Virus record (IMG/VR): IMGVR_UViG_3300031825_000403 | Coordinates: 1-40,433 of that record | Origin: a virus | Strand: one strand, 5' to 3' | DNA: 40,433 nt | In this document: in pieces, positions 14,498 to 22,769 of the stretch | How the letters are laid out: each line of letters starts with the position of its first letter | Numbering within the stretch: the stretch's first letter is position 1 | Made by a program: the position numbers and the translations under genes | Notes under the pieces: generated by a model | Databases searched by the model: none | The model's input: only the letters and a program-made list of their open reading frames with translations | Told to the model about the DNA's origin: nothing

Positions 14498-16522
14498 TTA
14501 CGCGATCAGCTGCCCCATGCTTGCTAGTGCCCTCTGCTGGGCTCCGGGCACGTCCTTTCCGGAGACGAGTGCGCCCGTCCGGATGCCGCGCAGTTCATCG
14601 ATCTGTTGCTGCTGCTGGTCGATGATCTTCTGAAGCTTCTCGACTACCGGATCAGCGCCCTTGCCGCTCTGAGTGTTCGCGGCCGACGTATGCTGCTGGT
14701 GCTCGGCGTTGAAGTAGCCTGCGGTGCCGCCGACGACCCCGCCTATCGCGGCCCCGGCGGCATTCCCGAGACCAGGCACTACGCTGCCCAGCAGCGCCCC
14801 CGTGCTCGCCCCCGCAATTGCACCTGACGCAGCTCCCTTGAAGAGGCCCGCCGGCCCCTCGTCGGGTAATTGGCTCAAAGCAATCTCCGCCGCCATGGCG
14901 GTCAAGATGCCTGCCGGGCTACCCATGAAGCTACCAATCCGTGACCCCATTCCGGCCGCGGCCGCTCCCTCCACTGCGGCGCCAGGCGCCAGCGCATTCG
15001 CGGCGCTGTAGGTTACGGCTTCCTCCAGCCGCGGCCGGCGCAAGCGCTCCCACAACCCGCGCTTGGCCGGAGAGGCCATGCTCTGGCGCAACTCACGCAC
15101 ACCCACCGTAGTGGCAGGCGCGGGGCCGTTCCGGACGGCGTCCACCGCCTCTTCGACCAACTGTTCCCGCACCGAAACGGCATCACGGGCAATCTCTGCC
15201 GAGATCTCGGCTGCCACGGCGTTCTTCGCGACCTGGCGGGTGCTCGACGCGGAGTTACGAATAGCGGTGATCGCATCATCGACCGAGCCAGTCTTAGCAT
15301 CATCGGCCGCCAGCTCCGCCGCGATCTCGGCCGCCACATCCGTTACGCGACCGCGCTTGCGAGAACCACCTGATTTCGAACCGCCGTTTGTCTTCGCCAC
15401 GGCAGTCCCTGCCGCCCCGGCGACGGTTCCGGCGACGGCTTCGGGGAGCGAAGACCCTGGAACTTGAGCGGCCGCACCGGCTCGGTTATGAGCTGCGGCA
15501 ACATTGTTCAACTCTGCCGCCAGGAGTGTGGCATCTGCGGCCGCGCCCTTCATCGCCCGACCAGCGTCCGCCTCGCTGCCGGCCTGCGATTTCGCCGCGT
15601 TCCCCGCTTTCAGGTTCTCATTGGTGAGCTTGGCATTCTCGGTCGCTAGCTTGCCGAGATCAATCAAGCTCAGCACGGCCTTGCCGGACAGGACCGTGAG
15701 AGCGGCGGCGGTGAATAGCGCGGTGTAGCCGAAGGCGCGGAGGGTGCCTTCGGGAAGGTTGGCGATTCCCCGAGCCCACTTCTCTACACTCTCGGCACCC
15801 TGGGTAGCAGGCTCTGTAAAGGCGTTGCCGATCCCTTCCCCGATATCTCCAACTGCATTTGTGGCGGCCTGGATCGCGCCGGGCAGGGTCTTCTTAAAGC
15901 GCTCCGCCGCGTCTGCGCCGCCCTGGTTATTGAGGGCTTTCGCCAGTGCGGCGACCCGCTGCTCGGCGGTTAGGGACTTGAAGCCTACATCGTCGATGAT
16001 TATCCCGACCCGCCGGAGAGGCGACGCATCGCCGGTTTGCGCGGCCTTGCCAATCTGCACCGCCAGGCCTTCGGTCGAGACTCCCTGTGCTTTGAGAGCT
16101 TCGGCGGCATTCAGAATGGGCAGCGCCAGTTCGCTAGCCGCGCGCTTACTCAGGTTGAAGGTGCCCAGAAGCCCAATGAACGAGCCGATCTGATCGTCAG
16201 CCACTCCCGTTAGGGACTGCATCTGGGCCGCCAGGCTCGCCACCTCATCTGCCGGGAACGCCCCTTTGAAGTTGGCGGCGGCCCGGTTGTAGATGCTCTG
16301 CTCATCCGCTGCGGCGAGCGTAGCCTTGCCCAACCCAACCACGATGCTGGTTGCGACGGCGAGGCCGGCCACTCCGAAGGAGATCCGGCGGCGCTCCACT
16401 TCTCCCAGCTTATTGTCCAGCAAGCCTACGGCGGCGATGGCCTGGCCGTAGCCGGAGGTCCATTCTCCCAGGCCCACCAGATCGAGCCTGGTTTGGAGGA
16501 CATCATCGACTACGGCTGACAT
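14498..16522 (-). CDS. tail tape measure protein
   Basis: A 674-residue, helical, Ala-rich protein in the standard place after the tail chaperone. It has hydrophobic stretches typical of tape measures (SFGVAGLAVATSIVVGLG near residue 50 and ALFTAAALTVLSGKAVLSLI near 275), a coiled-coil or linker region at about 380-500, and a C-terminal glycine-zipper segment (GAIAGASTGALLGSVVPGLG then GAAIGGVVGGTAGYF) that may insert in the host membrane during DNA entry. The last 50 residues include a Gln-rich coiled coil (IIDQQQQQIDELRG). The length predicts a tail of roughly 100 nm by the usual 0.15 nm per residue. Confidence 0.8.
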   Translation of the reverse strand: MSAVVDDVLQTRLDLVGLGEWTSGYGQAIAAVGLLDNKLGEVERRRISFGVAGLAVATSIVVGLGKATLAAADEQSIYNRAAANFKGAFPADEVASLAAQMQSLTGVADDQIGSFIGLLGTFNLSKRAASELALPILNAAEALKAQGVSTEGLAVQIGKAAQTGDASPLRRVGIIIDDVGFKSLTAEQRVAALAKALNNQGGADAAERFKKTLPGAIQAATNAVGDIGEGIGNAFTEPATQGAESVEKWARGIANLPEGTLRAFGYTALFTAAALTVLSGKAVLSLIDLGKLATENAKLTNENLKAGNAAKSQAGSEADAGRAMKGAAADATLLAAELNNVAAAHNRAGAAAQVPGSSLPEAVAGTVAGAAGTAVAKTNGGSKSGGSRKRGRVTDVAAEIAAELAADDAKTGSVDDAITAIRNSASSTRQVAKNAVAAEISAEIARDAVSVREQLVEEAVDAVRNGPAPATTVGVRELRQSMASPAKRGLWERLRRPRLEEAVTYSAANALAPGAAVEGAAAAGMGSRIGSFMGSPAGILTAMAAEIALSQLPDEGPAGLFKGAASGAIAGASTGALLGSVVPGLGNAAGAAIGGVVGGTAGYFNAEHQQHTSAANTQSGKGADPVVEKLQKIIDQQQQQIDELRGIRTGALVSGKDVPGAQQRALASMGQLIA

Positions 16523-16528
16523 GATGGG

Positions 16529-17254
16529 TTACTCGGTTTCAGTGCTGGAAGGCGCTGCCGTCAGGTCCGTCAATAAACCTTGCATTGCGGCAACGTCCTG
16601 CTCATCCCAGGTCCTGCGCTGCACGATACGCCCAACGCAGGCAGCGAAGGCCTCCAGGGAGCTGCGCCCACGCTCCGGTAAGTCCGTGGTCCACTGCGAA
16701 AGCCAGGTCGTGAGCCAGGTCTGGGCGTTCCCGAAAAAATCCAATACCTGCTGGTATTCGGCGTCTGAAGAGGCACCCAGCCGATCCGAGAGCGCGCAGA
16801 GCTGCTGCAGCGTTTCGCTGGGCAGGTTGCGCCGCAGCGCCTCCGCGTGGTCGGGGTGGAACACCGCGCGCGCGGTAGACTCCGGGCCCACCCGGCAGGC
16901 ACACACCGCCTGGTAAGACTGGGCGCGCAACCGGGACTGCAGTGCCGCTTCCTGCGGGTCCGTGAGGTTCATTCCCCGGACTTCCTTGAGCGCCTGGACA
17001 TTGAGCCAGATAGCCTCTTCCGGCGATACCGGATGCACCCAGACCACCTTGCCGTTTGGCATGGAGTACGGCTGCGAGCGAGCGGGGAGGGACAGGAGGT
17101 CGCTGGGATCAAAGACCCCGTCCGGCACCGCCGGCCCACTCTTGCCCTTGAGTTGGGTAAGTGGGCCGGTAGGCCGGTGAAAGCCGTACTGCGCGAGCTC
17201 CTGCGCTTTCGCCAGGAGCTCGGCGGGCGTCGGTTTACCTTTGGAAGTGCTCAT
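16529..17254 (-). CDS. tail assembly chaperone candidate
   Basis: A 241-residue, largely helical, soluble protein lying between the tail tube and the tape measure, the position of tail assembly chaperones that hold the tape measure during tail building. No second chaperone frame fits in the six bases before the tape measure, so a classic G/GT frameshift pair is not evident. Segments such as VVWVHPVSPEEAIWLNVQAL and LNVQALKEVRGMNLTDPQEA have the pattern seen in tail-chaperone or head-tail accessory proteins. The assignment is mainly positional. The start ATG has no clear ribosome site. Confidence 0.55.
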   Translation of the reverse strand: MSTSKGKPTPAELLAKAQELAQYGFHRPTGPLTQLKGKSGPAVPDGVFDPSDLLSLPARSQPYSMPNGKVVWVHPVSPEEAIWLNVQALKEVRGMNLTDPQEAALQSRLRAQSYQAVCACRVGPESTARAVFHPDHAEALRRNLPSETLQQLCALSDRLGASSDAEYQQVLDFFGNAQTWLTTWLSQWTTDLPERGRSSLEAFAACVGRIVQRRTWDEQDVAAMQGLLTDLTAAPSSTETE

Positions 17255-17257
17255 GGC

Positions 17258-17641
17258 TTAGCTGATGGACGCCGAGTCGCTGCCACTGCTGCACACTACC
17301 TTGGCGCGGATCTCGATCCCCCGATCAATAGGGACCGTGATTGGCGCCTCGGCGAGGATGCCGGTCTTGGAGATGCTGATGTCGGGTGTCACGGCCGAGT
17401 CGGATTTCAGCACGAGCGCCACGTCATCCCCAATCGCGTCCGTGAAGTCCGTAAAGGTGCCATCATCCATCACGCCGCGGATGTTGGCCTCCCAGTCTTC
17501 CCGGATCTTGGACCGGGCGGTGCCCGTGTCCCCGGCACCCGGCACTTCCACGATGGTGGCCTTGGGGAGATACTCCCACTCCGTCAGAATGAAGGCAGAC
17601 CCGCCAATGGTCGCGACCCCGTCATAACCTGTCTTGCGCAT
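17258..17641 (-). CDS. major tail tube protein
   Basis: ATG at 17641 is preceded by GGGGGAG, so the true protein is 127 residues, not the longer open frame. It is beta-rich with the features of siphovirus tail tube proteins: early strands (GVATIGGSAFILTEWEY), an alternating core (IREDWEANIRGVMDDGTFTD) and a C-terminal strand set (APITVPIDRGIEIRAKVVC). It precedes the chaperone and tape measure, as usual. The family is inferred from these patterns and order. Confidence 0.65.
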   Translation of the reverse strand: MRKTGYDGVATIGGSAFILTEWEYLPKATIVEVPGAGDTGTARSKIREDWEANIRGVMDDGTFTDFTDAIGDDVALVLKSDSAVTPDISISKTGILAEAPITVPIDRGIEIRAKVVCSSGSDSASIS

Positions 17642-17664
17642 ACTCTCCCCCTCTGCAGTGGCGG

Positions 17665-18195
17665 CTATCTGGCGCCGCCGGTGAAAGCTCGTAAGAGTGC
17701 CCGGCGGCGCTCTTCGAGGATGAACTGTCGCATCCGCCGCAGCGCCTCTTGCTGCCACTGGACACTCTTCACGCCCGGGCTGCGGATCTCGCGCCCCTCG
17801 GCGGTTCCCAGCACGTAGCGTGCCGCGGAGTACAACATTGGATTGAAGAAGACCACGTTCGAGCCTTCCGTCCGGCCACCTTCGCGCGCCAGAAGCTGCC
17901 CCGTGCGCTTCCAGAGCTTCTCCTTCTTCGGTTTCCGCCGCGTCTCGAAGGTGTGCCCCACTTCGCGACGGCTTTCGAGGGAGAAGGCGCGGTGCTCACT
18001 CCGCTTTTCGCTCCGCCGCGTAACCGTAGGGATCGGCACCGAGTAGATCTGCTCGGAGATGATTTTGCGATCTTCTCCGAGCACGACGAGCTTGATGCGC
18101 ACGGCCGCATGGGAAAGCTCTCCGGCTACGGCATCCCTCCGCGCGTTCATCCGCTTCAAGATAGCGCTGGCGTTGGAGCTAATCCGGGCGCGCAT
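17665..18195 (-). CDS. head-tail joining / tail completion protein candidate
   Basis: A 176-residue strongly basic protein (RRSEKRSEHRAFSLESRREV). The pattern ARYVLGTAEGREIRSPG, then a C-terminal LRRMRQFILEERRRALLRAF, resembles HK97 gp10-like and minor tail proteins, which have a conserved Y-x(3)-E/GT-x(2)-R-P-I/F segment. The position between the connector and tail tube supports this. The stop is 24 bases before the tail tube start. Confidence 0.6.
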   Translation of the reverse strand: MRARISSNASAILKRMNARRDAVAGELSHAAVRIKLVVLGEDRKIISEQIYSVPIPTVTRRSEKRSEHRAFSLESRREVGHTFETRRKPKKEKLWKRTGQLLAREGGRTEGSNVVFFNPMLYSAARYVLGTAEGREIRSPGVKSVQWQQEALRRMRQFILEERRRALLRAFTGGAR

Positions 18196-18199
18196 CGGC

Positions 18200-18667
18200 T
18201 TACCACTGATCGCCGGAGCGATGGAAGACGGGGCAGCGGTCCACCGTGGCGCTCACGCAGCCGCCCGAGAGCACCTGTGGGTTCTCCGTGCCGCCGCCCG
18301 CCGCCACCAGGCGGGAGAGGTTGCGGGTCGCGATCTGGCATTCCTCGATCACGTCCCCAATCGCCCGGCTGGACTCGACCAGGAGCGGTTGGTGGGTGCC
18401 CGTGGCCTTCCGCACCTGCGGGCTACGGAGAAACCGCCAGCCCACACCGTTGCACACGGCTTCCGCCAGGCTTGCCGCCTGGCGGTCGGTCAGGCTGGCG
18501 CTGTCGAACCGGGCCTCACCCACGATCTGCGCCACCTCGGCCTCCGCTTTGGTGGTGAGTTCGGAGATGAGGCTGTTCATCTCATCCGGAGCAAGACCCA
18601 ATGCGGCGAGGTTGATACCCGTCGTGGATTGGATTTCGTCCTGATCCGGACGTTCGTAGCTGGCCAT
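18200..18667 (-). CDS. head-tail connector candidate
   Basis: A 155-residue helical protein beginning DEIQSTTGINLAALGLAPDE, followed by a long helix and a Cys-containing segment (GGCVSATVDRCPVF). ATG at 18667 follows GGGAGCTCCTCCG. The length, helical fold and place between capsid and tail genes match the head-completion adaptor (gp6-like) family. No sequence motif is diagnostic. The two cysteines near the end (about residues 135 and 143) may bind metal or be incidental. Confidence 0.55.
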   Translation of the reverse strand: MASYERPDQDEIQSTTGINLAALGLAPDEMNSLISELTTKAEAEVAQIVGEARFDSASLTDRQAASLAEAVCNGVGWRFLRSPQVRKATGTHQPLLVESSRAIGDVIEECQIATRNLSRLVAAGGGTENPQVLSGGCVSATVDRCPVFHRSGDQW

Positions 18668-18682
18668 CGGAGGAGCTCCCGG

Positions 18683-19315
18683 TTAAGCGACGCTGACGTT
18701 AGTTTTTCCCAGGATGTACCAGATGCCGTTGTAGGCGACGAGGGTCAAGCTGTCCCCGACCGCGCCCCCGAACGTGGCCACATCCCCGGAAGTGCCGAGG
18801 TTGTTGAGCCCCGGAGTGGTCTGGGTCACGGTGTGAGCGTTCGCGGTGGTCGCCACGATGCGCAGGATCTTCCCATCATCCGTGCCGGCCGTGGGCGCTG
18901 CCAGCGTCATCGCCGCCACCCCCGCTTTCGTGAGGGCGGCTAGACCCTGCTTGATGCCGATCGCGCCGTTCGCGCTCTCCACCTCCACGGCGGAAAGGTC
19001 GAACTTCGCGGACGCTCCGGGGTCGGGAATGGTGAACGTCCGCGCGGCCGCCATGCTCGCGTTGGTGAGCGTGGTTGTGGTATCACCCGCACTGGCCGCC
19101 GCCGCGAGGCTCAACTTGCCCTTGCTCGCGGTGGCCGGGTAAACGTAGAGATTACCCGCGGTGCCGGAAACTCCGGCCTGGAGGGTGGTCGCCCGCGCAG
19201 TGCCGAAGAGGGCCGTGCCGTAGGTGATCCGCTCCGGACCAGCCGAGAGCGCGCCCGCGCAGAGGAGCGCGGCGAACGCACCGATCAGGGCGAGGGGGCG
19301 GAAGTTACTGCGCAT
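18683..19315 (-). CDS. predicted exported or virion protein, 210 aa
   Basis: ATG at 19315 follows GGGAGCGTCCG and overlaps the upstream gene by 11 bases. The N-terminus (MRSNFRPLALIGAFAALLCA) is a textbook signal peptide, cut probably after GALSAGP. The rest is Ala/Thr/Gly-rich and beta-type (NLYVYPATASKGKLSLAAAA, TLTNASMAAARTFTIPDPG), like phage head fibres or decoration proteins, and ends GDSLTLVAYNGIWYILG. A signal peptide on a protein encoded among capsid genes is odd: it may be exported in the host envelope, or the hydrophobic start may have another function. Confidence 0.6.
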   Translation of the reverse strand: MRSNFRPLALIGAFAALLCAGALSAGPERITYGTALFGTARATTLQAGVSGTAGNLYVYPATASKGKLSLAAAASAGDTTTTLTNASMAAARTFTIPDPGASAKFDLSAVEVESANGAIGIKQGLAALTKAGVAAMTLAAPTAGTDDGKILRIVATTANAHTVTQTTPGLNNLGTSGDVATFGGAVGDSLTLVAYNGIWYILGKTNVSVA

Positions 19316-19628
19316 CGGACGCTCCCTTCTCCGCAGCTGCCTGCAGCTTCGCCAGTTCGGCGCGGAGCGCTTCGTTGACGGTTTCGAGGTCGGACGCCTT
19401 CTTCTGGGCTTCCTTCAACTCGGCGCGGGTGTCCTTAAGCCGCTTCTCCAGGGCGCTGGTGTCGGCACCAGTCCCGGCGGCGCCTGGCTTCGGCACGTCG
19501 CCCGGCTTGCAGGCCGCGCCGGTGTCGAGCAGGCGCTGTGCGATCTCCGGGTCGGTGATCTCCAGCACCTGGCCGGGCGAGTAATGCTCGCGGCGATACT
19601 TCACGGACTTGAGTAGATGTAGCTTCAC
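19305..19628 (-). CDS. coiled-coil head-region protein, 107 aa
   Basis: GTG at 19628 follows GGAGAT with seven bases between; the longer upstream frame is out of place because it overlaps the capsid gene. The N-terminus (VKLHLLKSVKYRREHYSPGQ then VLEITDPEIAQRLLDTGAA) has the pattern of a small beta domain found in phage head proteins, and residues 60-105 form a clear coiled coil (LEKRLKDTRAELKEAQKKAS). It sits directly after the major capsid gene. It may help head assembly or be a minor head protein. Confidence 0.65.
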   Translation of the reverse strand: MKLHLLKSVKYRREHYSPGQVLEITDPEIAQRLLDTGAACKPGDVPKPGAAGTGADTSALEKRLKDTRAELKEAQKKASDLETVNEALRAELAKLQAAAEKGASDAQ

Positions 19629-19680
19629 GGGATGGATCTCCGGCCGGCCCGTCTCCAGGCCGGCCAGGTCAGGGCAGGGA

Positions 19681-20793
19681 TTAGGCGAGGACGTCTTCGT
19701 AGAGGAAGCCCGCGCCCGCGGCGGTCTTCTTGGCGTCCCAGGCCTCGAAGCACCGGTGGATGTCGCTGCGGGACTGCGGCTCCCGATACATGTCCGTGCT
19801 GCGGCCGGTGCTGAAGACGTAGGCCGCGCTGGGGGTCTCCAGGGCGGGCGCGCTGGCCACATGGCCAAACCAGACCTTGTCGCCCCAGATGTGGGAGAAA
19901 GCGTCCGTGCCGCCTTCCACGCCGGTGTTCTCGATCCCCTTGCCGATGAGGAGGTTATCGACCTCGAACAGGGCAGCGATCATCATCGGGGTAACCATGG
20001 ACGGCCGCTCACTGGTGCCGGTGTACTTGATCCGGTTCAGCAGGTCGCCATGGAGCGCGAGGGTTTCGTAAACCGCGTAGCCCATCACGCAGGTGTTGGC
20101 CGGGAAGCCGCAGCCCAGAAGCACAGCCTGCCGCGCGGTGGATGCGTCCATGATCGGAGTGGAGTCGGGATCGCTCCATTGGTCCGGGCCCACGAGCGTG
20201 GTTGCCGTGCCCCAGTTGGCGCCGGTGAAGAGGAGCGATTTGGCGCTCTTCTCATAGGCCAACTCGATCTTGTCCGACGCCATGTTGATCGCGTTGCGGT
20301 CCGGCCCCAGCACGGAATCGGAGTTGTTCCGGATGCGGTCCGGCACCGGCATTTCGAACGACCGCTCCTTCACGGAGTAGTTGTCGTCCGAGATCGTGTA
20401 GCCCCCGCGCGGAGACCGGTCACCCGGGCCAGTCACCTTCGCTTCGTCCCGCAGCCAGGAGCCCCGGTCGAAGATGTAGTAGTTGTCCGACTCCTTCACC
20501 ACCGGCACCGTGGGCACCGCCAGGCGCCCGATATACATCGGGTTCCGGTAGGCGATGCTGATGTTGGTCATCGGCACGTTGGTGTGCACGTCGGAAAGGT
20601 CGGGCTGGCCAAAGCCCATGCCTTGCCGCTTGGCGAAGCGCTTTCGGATCTCGTGCATCCCGTACACCTGGACCTTGCGGGAGGTGTGGGAGAGGTTCTG
20701 CGGCGACTGGGCGAGCTTGCCGGACCGCAGGAGCGCGAACAACTGCTCGACGGTCGCAGCCTGCTCGCGGGGGACGGTAATCGTCTCTTTCAT
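19681..20793 (-). CDS. major capsid protein, HK97 fold
   Basis: A 370-residue protein in the place of the major capsid gene. ATG at 20793 follows GGGAGCAAACCC. It has the organisation of HK97-fold capsid proteins: an N-terminal helical arm (residues 1-60), a long central loop and strands (LAVPTVPVVKESDNYYIFDR), a middle domain (DRNAINMASDKIELAYEKSA) and a C-terminal domain with VFSTGRSTDMYREPQ. Neighbours (decoration protein upstream, protease/scaffold before that) support it. No separate signal for chain cross-linking is visible. Confidence 0.85.
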   Translation of the reverse strand: MKETITVPREQAATVEQLFALLRSGKLAQSPQNLSHTSRKVQVYGMHEIRKRFAKRQGMGFGQPDLSDVHTNVPMTNISIAYRNPMYIGRLAVPTVPVVKESDNYYIFDRGSWLRDEAKVTGPGDRSPRGGYTISDDNYSVKERSFEMPVPDRIRNNSDSVLGPDRNAINMASDKIELAYEKSAKSLLFTGANWGTATTLVGPDQWSDPDSTPIMDASTARQAVLLGCGFPANTCVMGYAVYETLALHGDLLNRIKYTGTSERPSMVTPMMIAALFEVDNLLIGKGIENTGVEGGTDAFSHIWGDKVWFGHVASAPALETPSAAYVFSTGRSTDMYREPQSRSDIHRCFEAWDAKKTAAGAGFLYEDVLA

Positions 20794-20875
20794 GGGTTTG
20801 CTCCCGGCAGAAAACAGTTAGGGCCGAGGGAGAACCCCCGACCCCAACGCCCACGCCGTTACTGTGAAGGGTCCG

Positions 20876-21256
20876 TTAGGACGCGCGCTGCGCCCCCGGC
20901 GTCAGCAGGATTTCAACCAGCTCTCCGTCATTGCTGACGGTCGTAAGGGCAATGCCGGCGATCTTGTCCGCGTCAGCGGCCTTCGTGACCGCTTTCCCGG
21001 CGTTGGTGGTGCCGACCAGGGCCCCGGCGTTGATGGCGGCCGAGGCGATCACCTTGGCCACGCCCTGAACCAGCACGGAAGCGGCCTCGCCGGCCGCGGC
21101 GGGCTTGTTCTGCAGGACGCCCAACACCTGATCAGTGGCGCCGCTGCAAACGTCTACGGTGTCGGACGCGCTGACTTTCACGAAGAGGTGTTGCTTCGTG
21201 GAGAGGTCGCCGGCGGCCAACATGGGGAGCTGAAGGATCGGGGTAATTCTTGCCAC
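20876..21256 (-). CDS. capsid decoration/cement protein, DUF2190-like
   Basis: GTG at 21256, with AAAGG upstream, 126 residues. The sequence has LSTKQHLFVKVSASDTVDVC, then ATDQVLGVLQNKPAAAGEAA, then VLVQGVAKVIASAAI, the repeated beta pattern of DUF2190-type phage capsid-stabilising proteins that cover the head surface. It is encoded between the protease/scaffold and major capsid genes, as decoration genes usually are, and starts 5 bases after the protease stop. Confidence 0.8.
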   Translation of the reverse strand: MARITPILQLPMLAAGDLSTKQHLFVKVSASDTVDVCSGATDQVLGVLQNKPAAAGEAASVLVQGVAKVIASAAINAGALVGTTNAGKAVTKAADADKIAGIALTTVSNDGELVEILLTPGAQRAS

Positions 21257-21261
21257 TGGAC

Positions 21262-21867
21262 TTAAGCCTTTCCGCTGTAGCTAGCCTGGCGGTGCGCTTC
21301 GTAAAGCTCGGGCCGCTCGTTTGCTACCTGCTCCATGGCCTCGATTTCACTGAGGCCGAACTGCTTGACCGCGGCCGCGACCGCCGCGCTGAACGTCTCC
21401 GCGCCGCCTTCGCCGCTCGGAGTGGTGGACAGGTTCGCGTGTCCCCGGCTGCCCAGCTCGACCAGGGCCGGCGCCGCGTCGTACATCTGCTTGAACGCGT
21501 CCGGGTTGGTGGTCGCGAAGTTCAGCAGGGCCTTTCCGGCCTCGCCTTCCCGCATCGCCGGCGTCAGCTTGCCCTGCCGGGCGTACTGCTCGATCAGGGC
21601 GTTCGCGTTGTTCGTGGCGGTGGTCCGCTGGAACTCCTGGAACTCCTGGTTGCCCTTGCGGAGCTGGTCGGCTTCCGCCTGGGAGAGCACCACCATTCCG
21701 GCCGGAGCGGAGAACGTGCCTAGTCCTTCCAGCGGCTTGAGCTCCGTGCCTTCGGCGGCCGGGGCGGAGTTGATGGCAGCCTGAAACTGCTCGGTGGTAG
21801 GATTCTCGCCGAGCCCCAACATCCGGCAGAACCGCTGCCAGGGGGTCGGCTGTTGAGCCTGACTCAT
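21262..21867 (-). CDS. nested in-frame scaffold protein, 201 aa
   Basis: Inside the protease gene, ATG at 21867 (residue 301) has its own ribosome site, AGAGG with seven bases between. Translation from it gives a 201-residue scaffold (MSQAQQPTPWQRFCRMLGLG...) in the same frame. This is the classic nested arrangement known for lambda C/Nu3 and Mu I/Z, where the scaffold is made in excess of the protease. The site is visible; production is inferred. Confidence 0.6.
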   Translation of the reverse strand: MSQAQQPTPWQRFCRMLGLGENPTTEQFQAAINSAPAAEGTELKPLEGLGTFSAPAGMVVLSQAEADQLRKGNQEFQEFQRTTATNNANALIEQYARQGKLTPAMREGEAGKALLNFATTNPDAFKQMYDAAPALVELGSRGHANLSTTPSGEGGAETFSAAVAAAVKQFGLSEIEAMEQVANERPELYEAHRQASYSGKA

Positions 21868-22767
21868 CTGCTTACCTCTGGCGGGCTGCCCCGCCGGATC
21901 GGAGTTCGCTCCCGATTGAGCTCGCTCCAGACGCCACGCTTGCTTCTGCGCGGTGGCGAACGCCTGCCGGGCCACATCGACCCAGACTTCCTCTACCTCG
22001 ACCACCTCTGCGTCGAGGGTTACCTGTCGGCCCGCCACGGTGTAGCCGCGCCGGTAGTGCCGCTCCTGCTCCATCCCGCCGGAGTAGTCACACTCCTCGT
22101 AGATGAAGAAGGCCGGGAACACTTCTTCCACGTAGCGATAGCAGGACGGCCGCAGCGCGACCTCGGCCCGCACCGCATCCCGCAAGAGGCACCGGATCTC
22201 GTCAAACGAGAGGTCGCCTTCCAGGGTGGCGAACTGCTTGAGCCCCTCGGAGAACTGCTGAACCAGGTCCGTGCCCGCCTTGCTGAACAGGCCGGGCATC
22301 GTGTCATGGAACGGCGTGTTGGTCAGGGCGTAGCCGGAGATGACGTCCTGAAAGGTCGCTCCCTGGCTGTTGGCGTAGGTCTCGTCTACCTCGGCGGAGA
22401 TGTAGCGGTACCGCTTGTTCGTGATCGCCTCTTCGCCCAGGTCGGTGAGCTCGATGATCGCGAAGAGCCCCTCTCCCGGCACGTGCTCCATGGACTTCGG
22501 CCACCCGTAAGCCGGCGCGCTCGCGGCGAAGGGGTTCCGGGTGGCGTGGTCGGCGTTGAGCACCGGGGCCGCGCCCGTCACGTTGGCGTTGAAGTTCTGG
22601 ATCATCCGAGTGAACTTCTCGGTGGTCCAGGAGAGCTTGCCGTAAAGTGGATGTGAGAAGGAGCCCTCCGGCAGCACCGGGATACGGAGCACCGCCGGGC
22701 CGTTCGGGTCCGGCCGCTGGAGGGGCGCGCTGAAGAGATCGAGTGAACTGTGAAAACGTCGACGCAT
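21262..22767 (-). CDS. prohead protease with fused scaffold (Mu I-like)
   Basis: ATG at 22767 follows GGGAG with seven bases, two bases beyond the portal stop, and is preferred to an upstream in-frame start. The 501-residue protein opens with a protease domain of the Mu I type (about residues 1-240): FSHPLYGKLSWTTEKFTRMI, NADHATRNPFAASAPAYGW and RYRYISAEV. His in the NADH motif and Ser in the YISAEV motif are candidates for the catalytic pair. The C-terminal 200 residues are a helical, Gln-rich scaffold (EFQEFQRTTATNNANALIEQ). A separately started scaffold lies inside it. It matures the head by cleaving scaffold and capsid parts. Confidence 0.75.
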   Translation of the reverse strand: MRRRFHSSLDLFSAPLQRPDPNGPAVLRIPVLPEGSFSHPLYGKLSWTTEKFTRMIQNFNANVTGAAPVLNADHATRNPFAASAPAYGWPKSMEHVPGEGLFAIIELTDLGEEAITNKRYRYISAEVDETYANSQGATFQDVISGYALTNTPFHDTMPGLFSKAGTDLVQQFSEGLKQFATLEGDLSFDEIRCLLRDAVRAEVALRPSCYRYVEEVFPAFFIYEECDYSGGMEQERHYRRGYTVAGRQVTLDAEVVEVEEVWVDVARQAFATAQKQAWRLERAQSGANSDPAGQPARGKQMSQAQQPTPWQRFCRMLGLGENPTTEQFQAAINSAPAAEGTELKPLEGLGTFSAPAGMVVLSQAEADQLRKGNQEFQEFQRTTATNNANALIEQYARQGKLTPAMREGEAGKALLNFATTNPDAFKQMYDAAPALVELGSRGHANLSTTPSGEGGAETFSAAVAAAVKQFGLSEIEAMEQVANERPELYEAHRQASYSGKA

Positions 22768-22769
22768 CG

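Noticed and set aside
19609-20937. A 442-codon plus-strand frame over the capsid gene
   Set aside because: Low-complexity Arg/Val/Gly/His composition, antisense to the capsid gene, and no ribosome site.
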